Origin: Chlorokybus atmophyticus
Lineage: Eukaryota; Streptophyta; Chlorokybophyceae; Chlorokybales; Chlorokybaceae
Direction: 5' to 3'
Assembly (NCBI GenBank): GCA_009103225.1
Contig: RHPI01003369.1
Coordinates: 181,893-245,892, forward strand
DNA length: 64,000 nucleotides
How positions within the stretch are numbered: position 1 is the first letter of the stretch; each line of letters opens with the position of its first letter. The position numbers were made by a program, and so were the translations under genes. The notes under the pieces were generated by a model. The model worked only from the letters and a program-made list of their open reading frames with translations. It did no database searches and was not told the origin of the DNA. Below, in pieces: positions 38,641 through 51,057 of this stretch.

Positions 38641-40619
38641 TGCCTGGACGGGCACAAGGTCGAGCGAACAGCAACCAGTTACTACGCCGTTAAACAATAC
38701 GCTTGCTGAGCACAGACCTTGCCCCTTCTATGTTTCCCTAAAACTTGTGCATTGACTGTGCGGTAACCCCCACGCCCCTTGCGATGGTGCCAATAATAAA
38801 CACCCTTATGCGGTCTGCACACTTCGGGGTAGCCAAGCAGCAGCTAGCGCTCCGTCTGCACAGTACGAGTTTTATTTTAAAAATGCCAACATGCGGGTCG
38901 CATACAAACATTTTATCAATCACAATGTATCTGACAATGCAAATGTAGTGCCACTCGCAATGCACCCTCCCACCCACATGATGGTCTTGATGATGCTTAA
39001 TTTTGAAGCTAATCGCAATTGCTCACAAAGGTTGCGCATTAAAACATATCAAAATCGGTTTAAGGTGCGTTTTATGCCGAAGGGCAAGTAGTCTTCAACC
39101 TCTTAGTAGTGTCCCTTAGCTGCCGTGGCCAGTGCCTTTGAGAATGCACTTCTGAGAAATGCAAATTGCACCTAGCTTCAATTTAATGCTAAAAATCCGC
39201 TGATTTTTCTCTTTAAAGTTCCGTCTTTGGTTGTCTTACATGCCCCATGACAATGTCCTTAATTATGGGCAAAATGCTTAAAAACGACCAAAGAAGGCAT
39301 GCTGGGCATGCACACTTGCATCAAGCAACTTATCCATTTGCATAAACAACACCTCTGCCAAGCAGACATGCTGCACATACAAACTATAACCAATCGACAC
39401 GCTACATGTGCGTAAGCAGCAAATCAAGGGCATTATTTGCGCCTTCAAGCTCATCGCTAATGCTGACACGTCTTTTATGTCACTGAGATCAGGGGCATAT
39501 CAAGCAATTGTGTTTAGAATACTTTGAGATTTAGCACTGGTACAAAATACTTCATTCGAAACATTGCAAAGAAGACAATGCTTTGGACAAACCGATTCTT
39601 CGCTGATTGCTTACTCATTGAACGTTTGGATGGTGTGAATTCAACCTACTTGCTGCTGCATCCGAAAACTCTCTGCTTTGTCTTTGGGCCTTATGGATGT
39701 TCATCGATTCCTCGCTAGTCGCTAACCAAAGTCAGAATGGTGTGAATCTGACCTAGCTGCGGCCGCATCTGAACATTCGCTGCCTTGTCTGCTTCCCTTC
39801 ATATGCGAAACCAAACCCACTTTAATTGAAATATATGAATAACATGACATAGTTGTGACTGAGCTCAGAAAACTGAAAACAACATGTGCCCACCGGCTCG
39901 CTGTCACTGTCTTGTTCCCTGGCTGGTCATGTGATTTGGTGGTGAATAAGGCCTAGTGCTCACTTTGCTAGAAGGCAATGCATCAAACGCAGGTAGCAAT
40001 CTCCTCCAATCTCCTCTGGCAAGTAGGGACCTGGTCGCCTGCACGCCCCGCCCCCCCGCCCCNACAATCCGCTTGCACCACTTTGCAGTTGCAAGTGCGA
40101 GACACACATGGCACAACCATGCCACCATTCAACCATATTGTCCATTGGTGTGCCTCAGTTGCGTCGGCTCCTCATACTAACAGCAACGCGTATAGCACAG
40201 TACAGAGTTGCAGCACAAACAGGTACTGTCTTTTAACCACTAGGCCACAAGGCTTGCAAGGTTCACTGCCAAAGCAAAGAAACACGCAGCTACATGATTC
40301 ATGTGAATACTGTCATGAAGGGTTGTAGCTTGTATACGTCATTATCCTCTGCCAGCTACTGCATTGAAGCTTGGGAAGGCCTGTCATGCCTGGCCAGGCT
40401 GGGGTGACAAGATTTGTTGCGTGGAGAACACGCACAGCGCGTTGGTTGTGCAGGGGCAGGGGTTGGGCAGGAGAGGCCAAAGGCACAAGAATTTTCCAGC
40501 TGGCGCCCAGTTCTGGCAGGAAAGCTCTTCTTTAAGCGCTCGAGTTAGTTTATGTACAAGTTTGGCACTCTGTCCTGTTGTGCCCCTATTCCCGATCCCT
40601 CCCCAATAATTGACGTACT

Positions 40620-41511
<892 letters not shown>

Positions 41512-41808
41512 CGCTCCACACACACACTCACTCTTGCCGCCACACCCACCTACCCGACAGACTGTTGGCAGCAGTACAGATGCAAAGACTGCACACAGAC
41601 TTCACATATGGCGCCACCGAACGCTGGAGCAGCGATGCCCGCCTGTGACATTTAGCCGTCAACTCGCAGCGCGCGACGGCGTGGAAAAGCGCGGGCATCA
41701 ACGTGTGTTTTGAATTGTTGACAGTATCCACTCCGTCGACAGTCGACGCTTGTTGTCGGTATTTGGCATCGGCTGTCGAACGCATGCACTGACAATGCCG
41801 GCAACAAC
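41512..41808. promoter_or_regulatory. Shared upstream region of divergent genes
   Basis: The H2B start (41511, minus) and the plastid-type membrane protein start (41809, plus) are separated by 297 bp, which must hold both 5' UTRs and promoters. I see no TATA box. An inverted pair CCGTCGAC/GTCGACGC lies at about 41732-41750. The assignment is from geometry only. Confidence 0.45.
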
Positions 41809-43301
41809 ATGGCGGCGACGGCGGTGGCGGCGGCGAGCGGGGTGCAGCTCGCCCCCGCCGCCGCCACATGCAGGCGGTGTCCACCTACGCACCGACGAGC
41901 ATACCTGAGGCGGCGGGGCCGGACGCGGTGCTGTCTTGGGGGCGGGGCAGAGGGGGAGAGGAGAACGCAAGCAGGCGGAGCAAGAGGAGTAAACCCTAGC
42001 ACAGGCTTGGACTCTAACCCTAGCACAAGCTATGAGGTGAGATTACCTGTCTGATCGTATGCAGAAGTCAATCAGTTCCCTTGTGCAGGACAGTGTGCGG
42101 CCTCCAAAACGTGTTCACTTGCAGTGGATGCTGCACACAATTGCGGTCAGGAGATCAACTAATACATAGTATCATTGTTGTTAATCTTTAACAATAGCAT
42201 TGAGTGCTATTGCTGCAACAGCCAGCCTCAGCTGTACTTGTGTGACCATACACATGCTGATACCAGTTTTTGCTCAATGAAACAGAGCACGTGCAGTGCA
42301 CACAACCTTCCGTTGGTGTCGTATTGCTTCGTCGCAATGGTGGATCACTGATTCACAGTACAGTGTCATTCTTCTTGCAGCAGTCGGGCACGAGTCTTGC
42401 AGCAGATGGCATCGGGCGTGGCGGCGAGCAGCGAGGCAAGCATGTGTACATGCAAGACTTTTATGGAGAGGATGTGCGTGCGCAAGGGTGCGTGCACGTG
42501 AGACCAGTGTTGGGTGCATTGGTTCATGTTTGCTGGCAAACGCATACGCAGGTGGCGTGGCCGGTTGGTGGCGAGGCTTGCGAGCAGAGAACGCGCGACT
42601 GGTGGCGCAGCTGCGCGGTTTGGGCCTCGCGGGCGTGCTGTCGTACGGTCTCTTAAACACTCTCTACTACACCGTGGCGTTCCTCGTCGTCTGGTACACA
42701 TACTGATATCATAGTCATTGTAGGCCCACCATCATGGCAAACTCATACATAAACACATCTGCAGGACGACTGTGGTCAAAGTGCCTCGCTCACTCGGGCT
42801 TGCCGGCGCAGCACAACGGTAAGTGCTCTTGACTCAACAATGTCAACAGTATGTCTAATGAGACGCGCACACAGCATGTCTCGTCATCGTTTCATTGCTC
42901 GCCTGTATGTAGGTTTGTGCAAGTTATGGCTATGGTATGGGCAGGCAGCCAGATCACAAAGCTCCCGCGTGCAGCCGGGTAAAATGTGGCTCGTCCATAG
43001 GTGTGCTGAGTTATGGGTTCTGCAATTCCCTGCATGAATACTCACTCGTGTTTATGCCCCGTAGTGCTGTAGTGTTGGCACCATTTGTAGATGGTGCCCT
43101 CACGGTATTCATGGAGCGTTGTAAGTTACCCTCCAGATCCCAGGCAAGTGTCTGTTAGACACAGCACACCCACATCTTGTTAACACCTTGCATGTTTGAG
43201 ACAAGAGTGGTCTTGCTTTGCAGGCGTTTGGAGTAATAGTTGCCGGGTGTTTTGGGCTGGCTGCGATCTTGTTCTGTGTCATTGTGGCATTGTGGGCTTG
43301 A
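41809..43301 (+). CDS. Conserved plastid-type small membrane protein
   Basis: Seven exons in phase: 41809-42036, 42381-42435, 42552-42693, 42765-42818, 42913-42978, 43065-43143 and 43224-43301, 233 residues. The first ~75 residues are Ala/Arg-rich, like a plastid transit peptide. The conserved part begins with LRGLGLAGVLSYGLLNTLYY followed by a transmembrane strip (TVAFLVVW). It continues with VMAMVWAGSQITKLPRAAG and LAPFVDGALTVFME, and ends in a second transmembrane helix (AFGVIVAGCFGLAAILFC). I recall this arrangement from plant chloroplast membrane proteins of unknown function, but I cannot name the family. Two of its six introns are GC-AG (donors at 42436 and 43144). Only with the GC donor at 43144 does the last exon stay in frame, which supports the model. 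Confidence 0.82.
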
Positions 43302-43855
43302 CCATAGTTTGTGAGTATCCAGTAGCTGCAGTAGAAATGTTAGTTGACATAGAGGATGTGGTAGGCATTGAGTATGTGCAAATTAGGGAGATGGTACACA
43401 TTGCTGATGTGTAAAGACACGGGTATCAATGTGTACATGATGTGTATATTTGATCACCAGGTAAGCTGCAATTTCTGATGTAGTGACTGATGCGATATAG
43501 TGTGTTGACCAATCATGTCGCAACTGCGGTTAAAGCAACTCATGGGTGGGTAGGAGCAAGAGGCAAGCATCATCAGGACTCAGGTTTCTATCATAAACTA
43601 TGCTATATTACATTTCTGCGTCCAACCCTACAGTTACACCTGCAGCATGTACATGCCTAACACCAATCCACCGCCGACCGGGAAAATAAATGTATCCACA
43701 CGCACACCCGATCGTGCGACACTAACTAGCCCTAACACACACTCCTCTCTCTACACACAACCTTCCTCGGGGACACGTAATGTACATCGGGAAGGGGTGG
43801 AATAAGTACAACACCACTCGTTTCTCCTTTACAGGTTATTCAATTCACCAGAGCA

Positions 43856-45246
43856 TCACCAGTCAGGGCTCTCAGGTGCACGTGAAGGCGTGCTGCGCTT
43901 GCGCTTATGCGCGGGTGACCTCAAGCTCCACGGGTCATACGTGACGCCACTCTTGGCTGAGTTGGGTGGAGACACGGGGCAACACGCATCGGATGAAAGT
44001 GCCGGAGATGCGGGATGATTTGGGATGGAAAGAGGGCTGATAGGTGGTCTTTGTCTCTTGGAGTACAGGGTGTTGGACTTGTAGTTGTTGTGTCGTGCGA
44101 AGTTGGGTGTGCTCCGCCTGTGTCGGGGCGGACGCGGGTGTTGCTGCCACATGGAGCCCTCGTCCTCATCATCTTCAATGTTGTTGTCGTGCGAGTGGCT
44201 CCCGCACTCCTCATCGCGGCTCACGCTGGACTCGCAAAGACTCGGGACCTCGCCGTCGTGTTGATCATCCTTTGCGGTGGGTGCCAGGGACACATGCTGC
44301 TCATCGTAGCTGGGACACGCAGCCATGTGGGTAATCTTGCACCCTATCGAACAGTACTTGAAGTTGTCTTGCAGCGACCGGTCGCACACCACGCAAGATG
44401 ACTGGAACGCCTTGCTTGTTGTGGGCACCTGTGGGTTTACACACATGTCAGCAACACAACATGTGTACTTCAAACCAACATTGGATGCAAGGTTGAGGTT
44501 CCCACAGCTCAAGTGCACCAGCAAGGGTCCCAGATTGGGCCCAAGAGCTCAAATGGGACCCAATGCCAACATGAACAACATGTGCGAAATGTTTACTCCT
44601 CACACATACGGACCTGAGCGTGAGGGCGGGCGCGCAGGAAGATGATGCGGGCGGAGTTGATAACATAAGTCTGGATGCTAGACAGGTCCAGCTGGTGCTG
44701 GATGTCCAACAGCCGCACCGCGTCGTGGTAGCTGGACTTGCGCACCTGAATCACCTTGTGTCCCCTGTCAACAGGCCACCATGTTGGTTTGTTGACCCAC
44801 ATACACGCGAGCGCGCGCACACACACACACACACAATGTTGGTATGATGACTTGTAGCTCAGAGTCCAGGTCAAGCATTGCCACTTAAGAAGCATTGGAA
44901 GGCTTGCATGAGATGACAAGAGTTCAGCAGGTTAAAGGGAGAAACGTGAAGGTACACATTGCAAGGAGCTGTACCTGTGTGCTGAGAGGCATAGTGGGCA
45001 TAGTGCAGCGTCCGGGCATTGCATGCAGAAGAAGTTCCGCTCGCCCTTGACGCCTCCTCCGGCGGCTGCCACGTGTTCAGGGCAGGGCACAAAGAACGTC
45101 CCGCCTATCAGGCCGGCCAGCCACGCCGGCTCCAAACCCATCCCAGCCATCACCTTCTTCGTCAACGCCACCTGCATGATGCCGCTCACAGCGCCGCCTG
45201 CTTCTGTAGAGTCTCTCTTGCCCATTGCACACCAGACCAGAACCAC
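43856..45246 (-). CDS. PLATZ zinc-binding transcription factor
   Basis: Exons 44975-45246 (start at 45246 or 45225), 44614-44764 and 43856-44428, in phase, giving 324 residues from 45225. The PLATZ domain is complete: PAWLAGLIGGTFFVPCPEH, a Cys/His cluster CMQC...CPLCLSAH, VIQVRKSSYHDAVRLLDIQ, LSSIQTYVINSARIIFLRARP, and CVVCDRSL...YCSIGCK. PLATZ proteins bind A/T-rich DNA in a zinc-dependent way and repress transcription in plants. The C-terminal ~130 residues are Ser/Pro/His/Asp-rich and end with a basic cluster (HKRKRS) that may act in nuclear import. CCAGACC/CCAGGCC repeats lie directly upstream of the start. Confidence 0.93.
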
Positions 45247-45290
45247 CAGACCAGAAACCAGGCCAGTAACAGACCAGGCCGGAGCTGCAG
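45230..45290. repeat. CCAGACC/CCAGGCC array at PLATZ 5' end
   Basis: Units ACCAGACCAGAACC, ACCAGGCC and GACCAGGCC run from just upstream of the PLATZ start codon. Same family as the arrays at 15515 and 30925. Confidence 0.65.
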
Positions 45291-47448
45291 GAGACCAATG
45301 CTGGGGTGGAACCGAGGCGGAAAGCGCGCTACCTCTCTGGAGGAGATGACTGCAGCAATGTCGCCACTAACAACAACGACGGCGATGCCGACTATGACAA
45401 CAATGAGACAGTTGCCTCTGTGTGGAAGCTACTGCCGCATTTAGCCAAGGCAGCAATCAGCGAAACACTGAGTTGTTGCGAGAGAGAAGGCAGGCAAGTC
45501 TCTCTCAAGTCCTTTGTGACGTGGCAGGTACCTACATCATACGGACCGGCTGACGAGTGCAGGATACAGGATACCCAGGGGGTACACCCATGCATGATCG
45601 TCATGAGTTACATGGCAGGCCAGTAGGCTCAGCGCTGAGCCCCGTAATCAGCCCTCTAGCTAGCTAAGTGAGTAGCCCCTGATTACGGCCAAAGCTGAAA
45701 TGAACTGTTTGCAATTCGTTTGTGCTCATGTTCTGGATCACTGCAATATACACAGCGGGCACTTTACCGCCAATCAAGATATGCGCTCCATTGTTAGTAG
45801 GTGAAAACGTAGCCTTGGGCAGAGTGACATTGAGCAAACAAACAGAGCACGCCTGCAGTTTGTGCGTGTGCAGTTATTGAGAGCCCTTGGACGCGTATTC
45901 TGCTGCGTGTCTTGGGCGTGTTTTATGCAATCTCGTCCCTCTGGATTCATGGCTCAAAGGGACGTGCTGACGGGTATGTCGCAGGTGACGAATGATTGTC
46001 TCAGACTTTGAGTTGCGAGCCAATCGATCGCACGTTTGCGTTCATCATTGCGCGCAGCCGTGTGGCCGCATGGCAGGGGAGATCCTGCCATGGGTGTCAG
46101 AGATGGGGTGCGGACGTGTCGTCGCGCGCGCCCGAGATCAAGCATGAGTGGGAACGAAGCGATGAGGACGGGGTTGAAGCCTACGACTCTGCGTTAATCA
46201 TATGGTGGCGGCAGGCCCACAATGCCAGCCACATGCGCAGGAAAAGCGCGCAAAAGGCGTGGAGAGAGATCTGATCCGAGCATATCTACTGCGGTGTGGC
46301 TGGACAGGTCAGCGACAAGGCTGCCACATGGTCACTGCCGTTTGCGGGCTGCGGTGCAAACCTCACGAGGGCAAAACCATTGGGGCAATGCTGCTCATGC
46401 AGCATGAGTCATGCTGCACTAGGCCTACAAGTAGTGATCTCAACGCCATGACTGTATTTAAGTAACCTACCGGTATTGCTACATTGTAGCTGCACTATGT
46501 TTCTTGAGAAATAAGGAAGGAATACTTTAAGCGGTTTATGAAGTGTAATGCTCATAGAGATGATAGGTGACGAGCAGCATCTGATATGGTGCATTTAAGT
46601 ATAACATGCGATTGTCTGTTGTATTACAACTTATACCGTATGCAAACCCCGTAACACATATCGATATTCGCTGCTGTAAAAGGTTGCATTTTATTGACGC
46701 AAAGGTGTGTATTCAAAACATACTACATGTGTTATAGTTGTCATCATATTTATGTAAACACAAGCCCCCACTTGAAACATAAGCCCCCCACCCTTTTTTT
46801 CTTGAAAGGGGCCTCTAATCGAGCCCATTTTTGCCCGTTAAAACGCATTTTTAACGAAGGCCCCTCACCCTTTTTTTGCTTAAGGGGCTTGTTCACGGGG
46901 CTTTTATTCAAGTAAAAACGGTATGCATCTTGTAGGTAAACATGTGTTTATCGTAATAGATTTATTGTTACATTTATTTTTAATATGCATATAAACATAT
47001 AGATTATAGCATGCTATCAATCTCTTGCAATAATGGAGTTTTTCTCAAAACATGATGCAAATTTAGGGCTGAGCGATTAAGAGCCGCTGAAATTAAATAT
47101 ATTAAAAATGCGTGTAATATCGCATATTTAAGTAATTATGACGTGATATTGCTATACTGAACGTATGGTGTGTATAGTCCACATATAATATAAATAAAAA
47201 GTCACATACAATATGCGAAAGTTCAATGCATATATGCACTTGCTAAGATCTGTGACAATGTGTACCCTCATTTGATGCATACATTACCTTGCAATGCAAG
47301 TGCACTGTACATCACATACAGCACATCAAATGTGCTCCGCGTCGGCATGTATAACATAAAGCAAAGATCATATCCTTTACCGTACGTGCTCAACATGCCG
47401 TTAAGTACGCGAGCTATTTGGATACAGTGTAGCTGGGTTGCATCGTCT

Positions 47449-47471
47449 CAGACGAATCGTCGATTCGTCTG
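47449..47471. repeat. Perfect 11-bp inverted repeat
   Basis: CAGACGAATCG, one base, then its exact complement. It lies 10 bp outside the left end of the TIR element at 47482 and is not obviously part of it. Confidence 0.85.
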
Positions 47472-47481
47472 TCATAACGTA

Positions 47482-47900
47482 TAGGGTAAGTGTAGTATTC
47501 TTCGGACGCTTTTTGCCGATAAGCGTCGACTGAACGGTATACGCCACCATTTAGGGTGGTGCCGTCACATCAAAAAATCATCTACATGAAACGGCGCAAC
47601 TTTCTGTCCAATTTATGGTTCATGTGTAGCGCCGGCTATGGCCTGGCACAGAACGACGGTAGCACAGCCGGGCATCAGCCGTACTGTTTCTCAATTTCGG
47701 ACGACCGATGCCCACCTGCAAGAATGGCCGCCGGTTGCAACGCACGAACAGAAAAGTGCTCTTCCCATCAAGTTAGGTACGGCGGCGTCACCTGCAGGTC
47801 ACAAAAACAGTGTCGCGCACTGCTAACGGGCATGGCCGAGCCCGGTCGGGCAGCATCGTCCGGAATCATGAAATGACCGAAGTTAGGTACACTTACCCTA
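47482..47900. mobile_element. Small TIR element (MITE-like), 419 bp
   Basis: The left end reads TAGGGTAAGTGTAGTATTCTTCGG. The right end, reverse-complemented, reads TAGGGTAAGTGTACCTAACTTCGG. Ends this similar with no transposase between them fit a miniature inverted-repeat element. The internal frame at 47556-47876 has no family features. A TA target duplication is possible but not certain. Confidence 0.7.
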
Positions 47901-50511
47901 CATTGCATTTACAAAGTGTCTTGTATGTTGAGGTCGATATCATTTGTTCACTATGCGACATGAACACGGCATTGTCACGATGACTGCCCTCGGCACGCAC
48001 TTACCCCTCGTACCCCTTGTGCGCCCCCACCAGCAACATGGTTGGTCGATCCGGTTCACGCGGTAGCCGACAGCGTGACAAGAGTCTTGAAGACCCATCG
48101 ACACCACCTCCGTTGTCAGCCAATGAGGCAAGAATTGTTGCGGCGATTGTCGAAATCCATGTAAGCGATATAGATACAAAAGCTCATCAGACTAAGTGTA
48201 GTATACTTTATTCAGACCACAACGTTATTGCAAGAAGACAACATTGTCACTAACAGACACGGCGTGTTTAAGATCATCAACGCTTAGTTCAAGTTTGCAC
48301 AAAAAATGGAAAGTATATATGATATAATTCATATCATTCATATATTAGTGCACAAAGAGTAACCTATCGAATAAGGGTTAGGCGTATGACTTGGCCCTTA
48401 ATTGCATGTCAACGACAGTCACAACCATTTTAAGAAGCATGCAAAGCAAGTGCAGGTTGCAAGCTAGCACGCGGATTGCATGTGTCGTGCATGAGCAGTC
48501 CTGTTGTGCATTTTATGTACACCCGAAGCACAAGCGCCCACATATCCGCAACTGCCAAGTGTGCTTAGTATAGATGATGCATGCTCTGGCCATCTATCAT
48601 TATCATACACTAGCACCTACCCACAATATTTGCAACAATTATACCAAATATGCCACACGTATTGGTACCACACCAATGATGGACAGAATGTGTGCAAAGC
48701 TAAAGCATGGGTACGAACTGATCCGTCTCCCAAACACATGATGCGGATGCAAATCCTAGCGTGCAATTCAATAGGGAGTCACCATGCTAGGCCCCGGGAA
48801 TGGCTCTTACTGCCCGTACGACATATAGCAACATACCATGATGAGTAGTACTCACGTAAAGCATTGACTTGATTTCTACGACAGCTGCTGCACGGCGCAA
48901 GTTTCGCAATGGCACCCTAATGATCCTCATCAAGCCCGTCAAATGCGCAGTGAGCAAGCAGCCATTGCGAAAGGTACGCTGGAAGTACTACTACAACTCG
49001 CTAACACCCTCCTTGCTATCATGTTGTATCGCTTTGTCCACAACAACTATCGCAAACTTTGCCGCCGCCACCTCCCCTTAAATAGCCTGACGACCCCTCC
49101 TGCCAAGATAGTGTTCAACGCATGCGCTGCGCGCCGTATCTGCTATCAACCTCCACACCGCACTGCCGGATGACAGCAACAAATCGTTGCAAAATGTTTC
49201 CCTTGTCGGCTGATTATGTCGCAAGTTTTACATGAAAACTGCCAAGGGATTGAGAGATTGACGGGTGCCTGACCCTGCCTAATCCTACCTGACGTAACAG
49301 ATTGGTTTATAAAGGGACTTTTTGACGGCCGTTACTACTAAGCAACATATATCGACGGCAAGCGGTCGGCCGATAGGTACAATCGACGGCGGCCTGCCTG
49401 TGACGGCAACACCGCATTTTAAGGTTCCGGCCGATTGTCGGTCGTCTCATTTGCGCGATGGCAATCTATCTGTATAGCAAATAAGTCACGTTTTGGTCAT
49501 ATACAGTGACGGCCGACCGTCGGTCGTACCCTGACCGTCGGAAGTATGCGCGACGGCCTGCCTACTATGGCAAGCAAATCACCGTTAATCCCTATCAGGT
49601 GAGCTTATCGCGTTTATTAAGTGACGGCCGACCGCCGGTCGTGCACTTAACACGGCGGCGACCAAACGGTGATGCAAGCAACTTACCGCCCGTTCTATAT
49701 GTCGGCGAGTAATGCCGGTAAATTGAACACAATGCAATTATCGTACCATACCAATGGTACAAAATTTCCACTGCTATAATGACATAATCGTACCATTTGA
49801 ATGGTGCCACGGTGCCATTGTACCGTTAAACGTTTGAATGACTTGGGCTGCCCAACGGCTTTTAAACGCTTAACGGCTTGAAGTGTTGAACAGGTGAGCG
49901 CTGGGCGGCGGCGGTGACGGCCCACAGGAAGTAAGCTTGTATGCTGACGTTGTTATGCGCACGCAAGCTAATTGTCGTTCTTGTCTTAGGGTGGCCCTGG
50001 CCAGACCAAACTAGGCCACACCAGGCCAAACCAGGCCAGGCCAGGCCAAGCTAGGCCAGGCGGCGGCGGTATGGTAAGCGACAGCATGCGAGTGTGAAGG
50101 TTGTGTATTTTGCCGTTGACTGCGCTTGATTAATTGCCTTGTGCTTTGCAAGAGCGGCGGTGGATAAGGAGCGACGGCGGAGGTGGAGCGCGGTGCAGGA
50201 GCGCCGATTTTTATTAAGCCTTAGATGAGGGTAGTAGTAATGGTAGTAGTAGCTCACAATATGTAGTTTAGATTATGCATACATCGTAGTACTTTTGTCA
50301 CTTGCAATGTATATTGTGTTTTTTTATTTCAGTCGCCGTCTTGCTTGTCACGCATTTGAGTATCCAATCATGACCAAAACGGTACTCACATGTACCTTTA
50401 GACGAATCTATCAATAACGGTCGTTAGGGAAAAGGTACCATTAGGTACTTGTTAGTCACATTGAGTAGTGTACAGTTACCGGTACATTAACTGTACCTGA
50501 TTAACAGGTAC

Positions 50512-50928
50512 TGTTGAAGGTATCACATGGGTTATGCTTGTATCCGGTCAGCTTGCCCTCCATACAGGAGTCGAGAGTCGAAGGTATGGGCTGAGCACGT
50601 GGACTCCGGGCTTAGCAAGACGGTCGAGTCAGGACGGACTCCAGACCAGATGCTGAGTAGAGCGTTGGGAAAAACCGCGTAGCGTTGTGGATACGTAAGC
50701 TTAGCAGGCGTGGCTTAGCTTGTTGAAAAGCTCTGGTCGTGAGCTAAATAGCGCAACTTAGAGCGCATTGAAAGGCTGCGTATTGTGCACGCGGTGCTTG
50801 CAAATGCACACGTGTGTAGAAACTGGCTGGGTATAAAACCCCTGGACTTGTATGGCATTAATGGCAGTAGCAGTCATGCTCTTGTGTTGATGTTGTTGGC
50901 GTGTCACTTGCACGTGTGTATGTCAACA
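50512..50928 (+). repeat. 5' LTR of Copia element
   Basis: 417 bp, TG...CA ends. It contains a TATA-like GTATAAAACCCC at about 50831, which is also kept in the 3' LTR. Confidence 0.93.
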
Positions 50929-51057
50929 GGTTATGGGGCAACACATGCTGATGTAGGTTGATGGAGTGTGTTACAATTGTGTGAGTAGCTGTAGTTGCTT
51001 GGTGTGGAGTAGGTTGTAAGGTCTGCAAGTAGCAGAGGGGCAACCACGGCCACAAGC

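Larger units (their letters stand above)
36000..40600. other. Repeat-rich intergenic region
   Basis: No complete gene is supported. It includes a G run with an N (37012-37036), CA/TG tracts, two foldbacks described separately, and an N at 40063. A minus-strand open stretch at about 37312-37413 ends at a good splice donor (CACAAG|GTGAGC). It has no recognisable family and no partner exon. Confidence 0.5.
45300..50500. other. AT-rich, repeat-rich intergenic region
   Basis: No gene is supported. Open frames at 45306-45626, 45996-46274, 48017-48253 and 48869-49173 have some plausible splice donors but no family features. Repeats include a perfect 16-bp palindrome GGCTCAGCGCTGAGCC (45626-45641) next to a CCGTAATCAG/CTGATTACGG hairpin (45642-45688). 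There is a palindrome at 47449-47471, a TIR element at 47482-47900, and many GACGGCC/GGCCGTC-type motifs at 49320-49660. A CCAGGCC cluster lies at 49985-50060. Confidence 0.5.

Noticed and set aside
45306-45626. Plus-strand frame with KLLPHLAKAAISETLSCC and a CAG|GTACCT donor
   Set aside because: Could be an exon of an unseen gene, but no partner exons or family could be found.
48017-49173. Two frames that might be exons of one small gene (SANEARIVAAIVEIH| and a later AAARRKFRNG block)
   Set aside because: The intron would be about 700 bp in AT-rich repeat DNA and no domain is recognisable.
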